DNA of 64,000 nt from contig OY540815.1 of assembly GCA_961205875.1 (NCBI GenBank), forward strand, positions 17,483,638-17,547,637. The letters are read 5' to 3'. The notes under the pieces were generated by a model that was given only the letters and a program-made list of their open reading frames with translations, did not search any database and had not been told where the DNA came from. A program made the translations under genes and the position numbers. The DNA is from Sialis fuliginosa (Eukaryota; Arthropoda; Insecta; Megaloptera; Sialidae). This document shows, one piece after another, positions 23,391 through 34,573 of the stretch; positions within the stretch are counted from its first letter, which is position 1; each line of letters starts with the position of its first letter.

Positions 23391-23594
23391 AGGGTCGATC
23401 CACACTGTCATGCCGATCCCGGTCCGGTCTCGCTCCAGTCAAATATTCAGTATAGTTAATACCGTATCGAAGCGTAACTGGATCGAGACCAGCACGATAT
23501 TTATAGTGTGAATGATTTCATTGTTTATTGTATATTTAAATTTTGATTGGAGTGAGATCAAACCGGGACTGGCACGATAGACTGGATCGACCCT
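23391..23594. mobile_element. MITE with GGGTCGATC termini (~204 bp)
   Basis: The left arm AGGGTCGATCCACACTGTCA with GATCCCGGTCCGGTC pairs with the right arm ACCGGGACTGGCACGATAG and CTGGATCGACCCT. The arms are about 50 bp and imperfect. Flanking T/A runs (TTTA and AAAA) give no clear duplication. Confidence 0.65.
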
Positions 23595-25411
23595 AAAATT
23601 TTTTATATGCCTTTTTTTAAATCATCTAAAATAAATTCTCCTTCATACATTTTTTATGAACCATAAAAAAACAAAATTTTTGATGAAAATAATTTTATAA
23701 TCTTCAAAATGTCATAAGATGCTTATTTTTCGAAATTAAAAAATTTGGCTCGACAGACTATAATATGACTTAAACAATCACAATTGACACATATAATTTA
23801 TGATAACAAAATTGTTAATAATTTTTTCCTTACTTTTAAATTACCAATAAATAATGTATAATTAATATTTTATCTAATTTTTAACAATATAATCCCTAAA
23901 ATACTACCTTATACATAAGTATTAATTTTCACCAGCTCTGATTGTGAATATTCTACGTATATTTTTCAGTGGATAAAAGCAGTATAGTTTATAATTCAGG
24001 AAAAAATGATTTTCTATTGAAATAACATTCTTAATGATTAATTTTATGAGTAATATATGTGGAAAATCGTCTGAACACCTTAATATCATTAAAATTACTT
24101 ATTTACTTAAGCCTTTTACTTAAGCACGGCAGTCTACAATTTTTATATAAAAAATACCATTTTATATATAAACATAATTTAAAAATACAATAACAGAAAT
24201 TGAATTTAATTACTTTTACTACGAATGAGCAAGTAAAAATAGAAAAAAGAGTCGAGTTAATTAAAGAGATTATGTTTGTATATAAATTCTGCAGGTGTCC
24301 GTTTGATTGTGTTAAAAAACTCGTTAATTTCCAATGAACGTGCCGGTTAAGCGGCTTAACGCCTACATCCTACCAAAATACAGTTTTTTTGGGTCTGGTG
24401 TGTATTCCTTGCTAATCCATCCACTTTTATGAAAGTTTTTTTTTATCTATGGTTGCAAATACAACGAGATTTCACTTTGTGTATTTCTTTGGGAAAACTC
24501 CGAACGTTTTCAGCAAATGGATTATTTTTAGTTTTTGTTTCAGTGCTTATCGTGCATAACTTATAGAAGTTATAAATAGAATTGATCGTTTATTGAATTT
24601 GATGATTTCGTTAAAGTTATATAAAATATTATTCTTGAAATTTTGTTTGTAATATATAAAACATTTTTGCTTAACAAATACTTCACTGTATCTAGAATAT
24701 CTACGTATACAATTTTCATACATAACACCAGAAGAAATATAAAAAAATTGGTTATATAACTTTAAAATTTATAAATCAATTTTTAAATTTAATTTAAATA
24801 AATACAAGGCTCATAAAATTTTTCGTAATTCAGATAATATTGAAATTTTTTCTATGGTACATTGTAAAAATTACTATATTACAATGATCACCGCGGAAGC
24901 TTCAAGACTTGTATACTACAATATATTACACTTTTAACTATATTTTCGTACAAAAATGACAATACACATTACACATTTTCCCATAATATTAATCTGTCCT
25001 TCGATTACCTAAACTAACATGATAATTATTATTTTACATTTTTTTCGTGTACCTACTGTTTTTAAGTAAATTTTTGACTTTAAATTATTCTGTAAAGCAT
25101 GTATTTGATTGTGAAAACATAAAATAAATTGTGATCTTTGTAATAAATTCAAATGAGACATGAAAATGAAATTTTGAGCTAAAATAATCTCAAGTAAGCC
25201 AAGCAAATTGACTTTCGATCTTGTAGGATTATAGTGGATAGCAATGTTATTATGTGAAATCTTAGCTGACATACCACTTATTAATTTTCGTAGTTGCAAA
25301 TAGTAAAAAGTTTTTGTTTTAATTAATTATATTACAGTGGTATCATCATAGATCGACCGCGACGTATAGACGATAACCAAAAAGATTAAACTTTAGAATT
25401 TTACATTTTTA

Positions 25412-25643
25412 CCTTGGGTTGCATAAAGAAAAATTAATCATGATTAGTTAATCGACTATTTCAAAACCATAATTATGCTAATTAACGTTAATTATGGTTA
25501 TGGTAAATCTCTACAGTAAAAAATAATCGCAATTAATGAATCGTCCATAAACTAACCGTGGTTAAATTTAGGATTAACGTTAAATCATGGATTGAAAACG
25601 AACGATTTACTAATCGTAATTATTTTTGCTTTATGCAAACCAC
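25412..25643. mobile_element. MITE, family of 59769-60004
   Basis: Inverted ends CCTTGGGTTGCATAAAG and CTTTATGCAAACCACC are followed by matching TTAATCATGATTAGTTAATC-type sequence. The same termini and internal motifs occur at 59769-60004. It is mostly A/T-rich and non-coding. Confidence 0.65.
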
Positions 25644-25650
25644 CATTATA

Positions 25651-26150
25651 TTAGTGTTCCATGCCAAACGGGATATTTATGTAATCACTTCGGTGTCCGT
25701 CCGTCTGTCACAGTCGATTTTCTCTGAAACTATTCGACGTAAAAATTTGAAAATTTTGCAGAGATAGAATGTGGTGGTCTAATTAAAGACGTAAAGTTGA
25801 ATTTTGATTTTGGGGATTAATTTCAGGGGGTAAGTTCGAAAATGGAAAAAAATTATAGGGTGTCAACTTAAAACTTTAAGCACAAATTCAACAATGATGT
25901 ATTTTTAAAAATTGCTGTCCTCCACCCTTTTCACCAAAACATTGCTCAGAAATATCTGAAAAAAATCTTTAACATTGAAGATTAGGTGCAGATTGAGCCG
26001 AAGTTATCAAGATTGAAAAATTTTAGCGCTATCAATTGTTATAAACAATTTAATTGTTTATTTCAACCATTGGTTTTAGAGAAAAAGACCTTACACATTT
26101 TTAAAAATTTTTAATAATTTATGTGGGGGGCTGATGGCACGGAACACTAA
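25651..26150. mobile_element. 500 bp element with TTAGTGTTCC ends
   Basis: TTAGTGTTCCATGCC at 25651 and GGCACGGAACACTAA ending at 26150 form imperfect 15 bp inverted ends. The interior has a TCCGTCCGTCTGTC motif common in insect repeats and also seen near 2845. It abuts the MITE ending at 25643. A related end (TTAGTGTTCCGT) is present near 54532. Confidence 0.5.
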
Positions 26151-28735
26151 TTGTGCAAGTATAGCTTGCACTTGTCTTCTTTTTCTTCTCCAAATTTCTT
26201 ATAATAAACTATGCAATATCATACATATCTGTACAAGTGTACAGGCCATTTTCCGATAATTAAATATTAATTCCACTTATATTAAATTAATAGCTCTGCT
26301 CTATTTACTGAAACCATTTAACACGTAATTGCATTCTTGCAAAAATACATTTAATATCCTTAAGCATATTATATAAATCAACTAGTTATAATTAAATAAT
26401 TAATTAAGAATAATTACTGAAGTACCAAATAAAAAAAATTATTATTAATCAGAAACAATTATCCAAAATAATTAAAATGATTGTTGATTGCAGTTTTTGA
26501 TCAGAGTTAATGATTTTATATGAATTAAGTTTCCATTAATTTCCACACTTTGAATTCTGAAGATTGACTCGGTGACGTTCAACGCTGTGTTATTTACCAA
26601 GGCTTTAATCTGAATCAATCTCATTTATTACAAAAGTTATGGGATTATTATAAATTATTTTTTAATAAGTTAAAAGAAGAATTGGAAGTTCATTTCGATC
26701 GTTAGACAATTGTTTAAGTTTCCAAGGTAAGGGAAAAATATACGATGACTTTTGTTTGTTTTAGAAACAATTTTAGTGAATATCTTTTAAAAATAATTTA
26801 GGTGTCGGCCTTTTTTTGGAAAATAAAAATATACTAAAATAAACTGAGTTAGTACAAATTTTCAAATTTCTATTACATTTTTCCCCCATAGCCTGAAAGG
26901 GCGCCACTGGTTTAATTGTTATCTACAATAGGTTTATTTGATAATAAATAACTGTTTATTAGTGGAACATCGTTCCAGAAAATGAATTTCACTTATTATG
27001 AAGGTGTATAGTGGCAATAGAGTAGGTAATTGAAAAAGCAATGTTCTTTAGATTAAAAGACAACAGCCTTAAGGATGGTGTTTCGAACATAAAATGTTAT
27101 GAGGTCAATGGAGACATTTAATGGCGTCTCTAAAATCTTTGTTCGTATTAATATTTTAAAATTTAAACTGATAAACATTACAATAGACCATTAGATATTA
27201 AGAAGTCTTAAAAATTAACTCGAATTTTGAAGCTTAGAATCATTAATTATTTTTTATAAAATCGAAGTTTTATAAATTTCTAAAACAGAGTTTAGTATTG
27301 GAAAAGGATTTAATATTGATATAGTAAAATTACAATTCATTAATAAAGGATTGATTCGTAAAATTTAAAGAAAATAACGAAGAAAGTTTAAAAGAGGTTT
27401 ACGTGCTTAGAAAAAGATTTTTGTATCGAAAGAAGGTTTATTGAATTTTCTTTGTTGTTTTGAAAATTTTAACGATATCATTAATCAAAATTAATTGATA
27501 CAAAAGAGTTTTACTGGAACAAATAGATGGTTTAATGATTTATTGCATTCTACATCATGAAACACATATCATATTATAATTTTTTAAAATATATTTTAAG
27601 TGATATATATGATCGGGACTCTAGGCCGAAAATAATTTGGGGCTCCCTTGTTGAGAGACCCTTAAAAAGGAAAAAAGAATGTCCAAAATTGAATATTTTT
27701 TTTGATAACCCAATTGCTCAGGTCTATTATTGGTCAACTATTTACTGTAATTGTTTTAAAACTCAGGTCTAACGATAGCTACAAAAACAAAAAAGGCCAT
27801 TCAATTGCATCTAGAATTTTTTTTAGCTATCACTCATATTGCGTAGTTCTAAAATTTCCTTAAAATAACCCCACTTCTAAATTCGAAACCTCAAGATTGC
27901 ACCATCATTTTAAGTACATAATTTGAGTTATCGAACGTAGGTTAAAAGGACATTTTAACAACCACTGAAGATGATTACTCAGATGCCAATACTTTTTTTC
28001 CCTCTGACACGATATTACACGAGAGAGACCAGCAGTCTTGTCGACAGTTTTATTAAAAACTAATCAGGCGGCAACGCTATTGGGTTTTTGTAACTTTGCT
28101 AAAGAAACTAAGTTCTAATACCTACAGAGACTTCACTCCTTCGTCGGTAATGCAGTGGCTGGTCATATCAACTGTCCGGCACGTCCTACTCGCGCGTCAA
28201 ATTGGCTCTTGGATTAAATATCTATTTAAACTTTTATTTCTTTATCTGTCGATTTAGTTTCCAGGATTCGCAAAGTCGTATGGTCTAAATGAAAATTATT
28301 TCATTCTTATATCTTTTCCGTACATACCTACTGCATAAAATTTTATTTATGTACTTAAATTTCAATATTTAGATTAAGTTTCTTGGTTTTCAAATAATAT
28401 TTTATACGGAAAAATGTTTGTTTTTATCAATTATAAACTCTTATATTTAGGATTAACAGATTGATACCCGATTTTTTCTATTTATGTTACAAGTTTGTTT
28501 GTGTTGACAGTTTGGTATATATTTGTTAAATCGCAAATGTTGTTAGACATAAAGACATGGACTGCGCATTATATATTACCGTAATGCGTAAAATTTGGTT
28601 CATATAAGTGATATACATAACCCAACCAATACTTTATCATTTTTACACTTATGTTTAAATAAAGATAAACATAGAACCAATATTCCATTTATCTTTTTTT
28701 TTTGAAGACTCGATGTTCGAATCAAATGTATATGT

Positions 28736-28945
28736 AAATGCTGGGTTCTGATTGATCAATTTGTAGATTTAATTGGCTGTTAGATATTTCTAACAGCCAA
28801 TTAAATCTTATTACAGAATTATAAAACTGAGGGTGAATGTATCAAACGATTTGTTAAGCAAGAGACATACCCTAGTTTCCTTCAAAATCTGTTATTTCTA
28901 ACAGTCTTGTAAATCTCAAAATGGGTCAATCCGAACCCAGCATTT
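28736..28945. mobile_element. MITE (~210 bp) with internal perfect hairpin
   Basis: The outer ends are AAATGCTGGGTTCTGATTGA and TCAATCCGAACCCAGCATTT. Inside, AGATTTAATTGGCTGTTAGA (28765-28784) and its exact reverse complement (28789-28808) are separated by four bases, and a third diverged copy occurs near 28900. Confidence 0.65.
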
Positions 28946-31817
28946 GCTGTTTAACACATAGGAAAATGGGCAATAGTATGTGTACAACGTAAGCATGAAA
29001 CCGATTTATTATAAGTCTATATTTGAGAATGTTTTTCCTCAAATGGTTGAGCTTGCAAATTTGCAATCCGATGAATGTGAAAAGTATATCAAAGCGTCAA
29101 AAAACTTTATCAATTTATAGCAATTAGGGATTTTTGAGATAAATTCCTAATCGAATAGAAATTTTATGTCAAATACTTTATGTGTAATGAGCTATTAAAA
29201 TTATATATAGTTGCTAAGTGACTTTGAAAACTAATGAAAATCAGGCTACACAATTTACTTTTGCCCACACAAAGTTTTCTAAACATACAATGGCTGTCTA
29301 AAGGAACCATATGGGTCCAGGGACATAAACTTTTTTATAAAAAAAAATACTTTTACCCACGACTGATTTAGATGATAAAACTACAGTAGTAAAATTCAAA
29401 AAAAAAATCTGTGAATGTAATTTGATTATTCAATCAAAAGATATCGAAAAAGTAAAAAAATATCTCGTCGTAAAAATTATATATGTCACTTCTTCAAACA
29501 TAAAACTCTATAAATATTTCATACGGCCGATATCCTTCTAAAAGTGAAAAAGATAAAACGAATTCAACGCTGGGACCGGTTATAAATTATTAAACAAAAT
29601 AATGAACGCCGGCATCCCAACTTGGCGGATTCCTCAGGCAACTTGATACTTTGTAGTCGAAGGACGAAAAAGGAATAATGGCGGACGTGTGGTGTAGCGC
29701 AAGTTACTTTTCAGGACTTTTCTATACTTTTTCATAAGCTGTATTTGATGACCATCGTAGTTTCAAAGTGTTAAATCATTCTCTGAACACTATAAAACTT
29801 TTTTATGGTGATTTTTTCACTTGTGAATCAAAAGGAGGTCACCATTTATACATGTAGGACTTAGTTTAGAGTAGTCACTTTATTTGGAGTACACCGCATA
29901 TACTTCTGTCACACAAGTACCAAATTAAATTTTAAAGCTCATTCAAAAATACGATCATTACTTTAAGTTCTGTAAAACCTCTATATAATGAACCCCGATG
30001 TAAGTTAATTATTTTTATTAAACCGAAGGAAATTTAAAATATTTCCGATAAAGTAAAAACATTTTATGTGAAATTAAACTTTTAAGTAGACTTCACGAAC
30101 GAACTAGTTAAAAAGAGCGCTACCACACGAGAACTAGAAGAACTAGTTCGTATGCGCTCCGCTTTTTTAGTTAAATAATTCCCGATACACTTCATTGATT
30201 GTACGATTTTTATGTTTAATAATCTACGTTTGCAATACTTTATTATCAATTTTGAATTTATTTTACGAAAGATATAATATTACTTTTTTTGTATATAGTT
30301 TCATGTTTATACAATGACATATACTTTAAATTTAAATTGTCGTTCACAAGTAACTCAAAAGCTTATAATTTTTGTCAACAAAAAGATTTTTTCAAATTGA
30401 GTTCGTTTATATAAACCAAACTTCCAGCTATAGTATATCTATTCTACTAATTCTCCTGTAATTTATTATTTATATTACCTACAAGCCCTGAGAGAGCTTC
30501 AACAGCATTTCGGGGGGCCCATACCTACATATCTGTTTCGCGAGCTTAAGGAAATTTATAACAAATTCTCTATTATCCTTAAATTTAGTTTGAACTCGTA
30601 AGCTTCTTATAATTTTCCAATATTATTTTAGTATTAGAAATTATATAAGTACCTATTAAATAAATGTGTAAAATATAAATGATTTTCGGGGAGCCGGGCC
30701 TCCTGAGACCACAGGAGCCCGGGCCATATGGCCCTCCTAGCCACCATACATAATATGTACCTATATTTATATGTTTGAAGAAACGAAATAATAGTTTTGG
30801 TTTGGACGTTGGGGCAGTTCAAAAATTTTGTTTTCAATTATTATCAATCTAATAAATAAGATTTTATAGTTATATTTAATGTTATTTTAAATTATTTAAA
30901 TATGACTTGAATTCAATTAAAACTATATTTGTTTAAATTGAAATGAAAGACAAAAAATGTATACCTATACGATTAATAAAAGAAAACTTTTCAATAACGT
31001 TTAGTACTTCACTTTCAAGTAAATTCTAGCTAAAGTTAATAAGTAAATAAAGTAAAACAAAACGTTCGCAATTACTTTATGCACTGTTTTTCTTTAGATG
31101 CAAAAAGAAAATTAAGTTTTCAAAGAGAATCGTATCAAGTCATGTGAAAAGTTCTAAAGTGCTAGTTGTGGATTTTCCCCGGGAGTAAGAAAAATCATTG
31201 AAAAAAATGCTGTGAGTAAAAAGTGTGAAAATCTTTGATACAACTTGTTTATCTAAAAGTTATGAAAAGCGATACACACAGAACTAACATGCGCGATAAA
31301 AAATATTGACGGGCGAAAGTTTAACGCTAATAGATTTTTATCTTGTTCCACTGGGAGATTTTACTTTTGTATAGTATGTACTTACATATGTATGTAATTT
31401 TTTGGGAATGTTACTACTAGTTAGTAGATTTATCAGACATTGTATAGTTTATTGTTCATTGAATTATTCATTTTTTAAACATTATTTTTTGTATTTTCCT
31501 AAAAATATGATTTATTGTATGATATTATTCTAGAAACAATAAAGATGTGGTGTATATTCTCAAACTCTGATTAATCAATGCATTTTTATACAGAGCTATG
31601 AAAAATAATTTAAATACAAAATTGTTACTACTCAACTAAAAAAAAATCATACCTATTTTAGACTCTAAGCAATCGAGCCTTTTAGAAACCAAAAAGACAA
31701 GGTATACTCTTAAAATAATAAATTTGCTAAACATATGTACTTAGGAAATAAAATTAGTTTATCAATTTATTTGCTTGGCAGTAAATAAAACATCGAACAA
31801 TTTTTATTAAAACTTAC

Positions 31818-31946
31818 GTAGTTTTTGACGAGATCTGGATGATCCTTTTCCAAACCGTCATCCAGAATGGTAACTACGACACCTTTACCCGTAACTCCTT
31901 CTTTCCAAGCTGGTACCACGTTCATATCCAATCCCGAACCACGATT
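31818..31946 (-). CDS. Furin exon with the catalytic Asp (first visible exon)
   Basis: This 129 bp exon (43 codons, phase 0 at both ends) encodes the start of the subtilisin-like domain: [15 protein letters not shown], then the helix and strand [20 protein letters not shown]. The first Asp of the LDDG motif (visible residue 29) is the catalytic Asp. The acceptor is a pyrimidine-rich tract ending in TTGCAG at 31947-31952 (read on minus), and the donor is CTAC|GTAAGTTT at 31818/31817. In family members the preceding residues are the prodomain cleavage site and a W-Y-L stretch; none is encoded immediately upstream, where the frame meets a stop inside the intron. The next exon is 14.5 kb away, and residue Tyr43 is followed directly by DPLASYD, as expected for furins. 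Confidence 0.93.
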
Positions 31947-32539
31947 CTGCAATTAAAATAACACAAATTAAAAAACTGTTCTTTAGGATTTACCTACTTG
32001 AAGTTCTCCTAAACTAACACGAATGAATTGATTTGATTGCCATTCTGAATTTCATTAAACTAATGAAATGATGATAAAGAAATGTGGTAAAAGCTGTAAG
32101 AGAATGACACTCATGAGTAGCGTTAGGTTAGCATTTGTGCTAAATGGTGTTACACTTTCGAATGCGTTTTCTAACCTTAAAACGCCTTGGTAATGTTTTT
32201 CAATGTACTACGTGTGTGCAAAATTTCAAGAATATCGGCGAATGGCATTTGAGTAGTGTTACTTGTTAGTCACTATTAAAAATGTTTCTTTTCCACGCGA
32301 ATTGTTAAAAATACTATTGTTTAAAATTAGAAAATATTGATTCAATAAATTGAATTGAATGTACGTAAAACATAAATTCTACAGTCTTAATTTTATTCAA
32401 ATAAAAAACGCAATATTAAGATAAATATCGAGTTCCATGTAATTCGCAAAGGTACATATTTGAATCTAATAAAGCTATATGTATGTCCAACTACTATGAG
32501 GATGTGTACACTCAGCATAGCCGATAATCAACGGTTTAT

Positions 32540-32705
32540 GGGCCAGAGGGTATGTTGACGAGGGGACAGAAGGGCGTACAAGTGTCCCTGATCCCGGGTC
32601 CAGAGTTCGTATCCCTGAGGAACGACCGTGCGGTAGCAAATACGATGTTTTCTTTCACTCCCTGGGGTTTATGATTTAATTTCGCAATCCCGCCGCATCG
32701 TACAA
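32540..32705 (+). mobile_element. Possible tRNA-derived SINE
   Basis: A GC-richer block contains an A-box-like TTGACGAGGGG (32555-32565) and a B-box-like AGTTCGTATCC (32604-32614) at tRNA-like spacing. No cloverleaf or poly-A tail is obvious, so this is only a candidate. Confidence 0.3.
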
Positions 32706-33762
32706 AAATCCTTCATGTACTAACAAAAAAAACTATACTTTATGCTGCGCTGTCTCAACTTAATATTAGAAAGTTTCTCAAAAAAATCGACGATTTCTTT
32801 TCTGTCGAAATAAAAAAGTTAAACTTTTTTGTTTTCAATATAAGATATGTTTTTAAACATTTGATGATATAGATAGTGCCAACTTTAACTTTTTTTTATT
32901 ATTATTTTATATACAGTAGAATTACATTTATTCCATAGTTTCAGATATAAATTATTACATAGCTATTGGTTTAAGAATATTTAAAATCTGTGTTTAGAAA
33001 TCAGAGCTGTGGAGTTTAAGCAATTTTGTTATTGTAATTTTTTTAATATAGAATATATTTTGAAGATTTTACAAATTCTCTTTTTTTAAATGAATACATA
33101 GAACAACCATGAAAATTCATGATTTTAGGTAAAAGACATGAAGGGCATTGGCCATTGCATGTAACATACTTTAAAATACAAAAATATAGAATGTCCTATA
33201 TAAAAAAATGAGTTTTGTAACTTTGAATGTATAATACAAAGACCAAAATGTTTTTTAATAATGTCTAAAAACATCAATTAAAAAAAAATATATATTATAA
33301 AATATATAAATAAGGGTCGTAGATTTTTGTCCCGACTTCACAGCCCTGTTAGAAATTCAAAATTTCAATGGGGGTAAAAGCTTGTGATATTTCATTAACA
33401 TTCAAAATTATTATTTCACTTTAACAAAGCACTAAATAATATTCCATTATAAAACTATCACTGTAACAAAATAGTTTCTCATTTAACATTATAGTGGCAG
33501 AGTTGTCATTTGATATTACTGTGTGAAACAAATTATATAATAATTTATTTATGGAAATAGGCTTACAGTAGAGTCTAATGCATCCGCCGGGAAAATAGAT
33601 TACTAACAGGATTCAGCGACAAAGCGCTACTGCAACCTAGGATTACTTCCTTAGTTTGTGAAAGAAGATATAGCTACATACATATATACAGTATAGTAGC
33701 GTGTATGTATCACCTATTTATATAGTAACTAAATGATTCTACGTCTTATTCTCTTATATTTT

Positions 33763-34459
33763 TGTCGATATTTGTATGACGAGTTGAAGTTGACTGCAGG
33801 AAATTTCACTAAAAAATTTCGATTTTTTGATTTCATTAAAAGTATGTTTATTATATAGAAAATGACGTGAAAAGTTGTTTGTTTCAAACCGCAGGTCTGT
33901 ATCTCAAACCGTTCTCGAGATATAGCCTCTCAAAGTTTTAGTTTTTTCAAATTTTTTGAGAAAAAAGGCCATAACTTTTGAACGCGTGGTCGGAATTGAT
34001 TTTAGTTGACGGATTTGGAATCAGCGTGTCAAAATCTATATAATGACATGTATAATACCTTAAAACTCGGAAAAAAAAATTTTCGCGAAAAATCGAAAAA
34101 ATTTAAAGGGGTATACCTTAAAAAAATGTCGATTTTTGACCAATTTTTTTTTGTCGTATTTTAAAGTATTACACATGTCATTATATAGATTTTGACACGC
34201 TGATTTCAAATCCGTCAACTAAAATCAATTCCGACCACGCGTTCAAAAGTTATGGCCTTTTTTCTCCAAAAATTTGAAAAAACTAAAACTTTGAGAGGCT
34301 ATATCTCGAGAACGGTTTGAGATACTGGCCTGCGGTTTGAAACAAACAACTTTTCACGCCATTTTCTATACAATAAACATACTTTTAATGAAATCAATAA
34401 TCGAAATTTTTTAGTGAAATTTCCTGCAGTGAACTTCAACTCGTCATACAAATATCGAC
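33763..34459. mobile_element. ~700 bp foldback element with ~300 bp arms
   Basis: The sequence starts GTCGATATTTGTATGACGAG and ends with its reverse complement. The arms 33763-34063 and 34158-34459 match at about 95% by eye across motifs such as GAACGCGTGGTCGGAATTGA and CTCGAGATATAGCCTCTCAA. The loop is about 95 bp of A/T-rich sequence. Transcription through it would give a long double-stranded RNA. Confidence 0.8.
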
Positions 34460-34492
34460 CAGGGCGAATTATTTCTTCATCTAGTGATCATC

Positions 34493-34573
34493 ATGTCCAG
34501 CAGTTCGTCTGACGAAGAAGGAGTACTTCTTTTTTTAGCTGCGAGTTCAGTAGCAAGACGAAAAAGGATATAG
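34493..34573 (+). pseudogene. Possible remnant of a PIF/Harbinger transposase N-terminus
   Basis: Beginning 33 bp after the foldback, ATG opens a 26-codon frame MSSSSSDEEGVLLFLAASSV then ARRKRI and a stop. A Ser/acidic start, a Leu/Ala-rich helix and an Arg/Lys cluster are the usual opening of Harbinger-type DDE nucleases as I recall them. ATAG|GTATGCC after the basic cluster could be a splice donor. No DDE domain follows, so if the reading is right this is a truncated copy; the match is short and could be chance. Confidence 0.35.

Larger units (their letters stand above)
17314..31817. other. 14.5 kb intron separating the Asp and His exons
   Basis: The intron runs on minus from GTAAGTTT at 31817 to TTCCAG at 17314. 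It carries several inverted-repeat elements, listed separately (17443-17558, 19420-20260, 23391-23594, 25412-25643, 25651-26150, 28736-28945). Outside these I see AT-rich sequence and scattered repeat-like scraps (for example 18870-18910, which shares GAAAGAGGGGCT with 14929-14941). No further exon was recognised. Confidence 0.7.
6708..31946 (-). other. Furin-type proprotein convertase gene, 3' portion (5' end not seen)
   Basis: This span holds eleven coding exons of one minus-strand gene. All junctions have GT donors and AG acceptors and all phases agree: 1297 nt of common exons plus A and D give exactly 859 codons with stop, and plus B and C exactly 657. The product is a Ca2+-dependent serine endoprotease of the secretory pathway that cleaves precursors after basic motifs (family knowledge). 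Seen here are the complete catalytic domain, P domain, an optional basic linker, and two alternative membrane-anchored C-termini, one with a Cys-rich region. Drosophila Fur1 is known to make isoforms with different C-termini, including a Cys-rich one, so this is probably its orthologue, but Fur1 versus Fur2 cannot be settled without the N-terminus. Signal peptide, prodomain and RXKR site are absent from the visible exons. Intron sizes are about 14.5 kb, 1387, 875, 91, 90, 66 and 87 bp in the common part. Confidence 0.93.
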
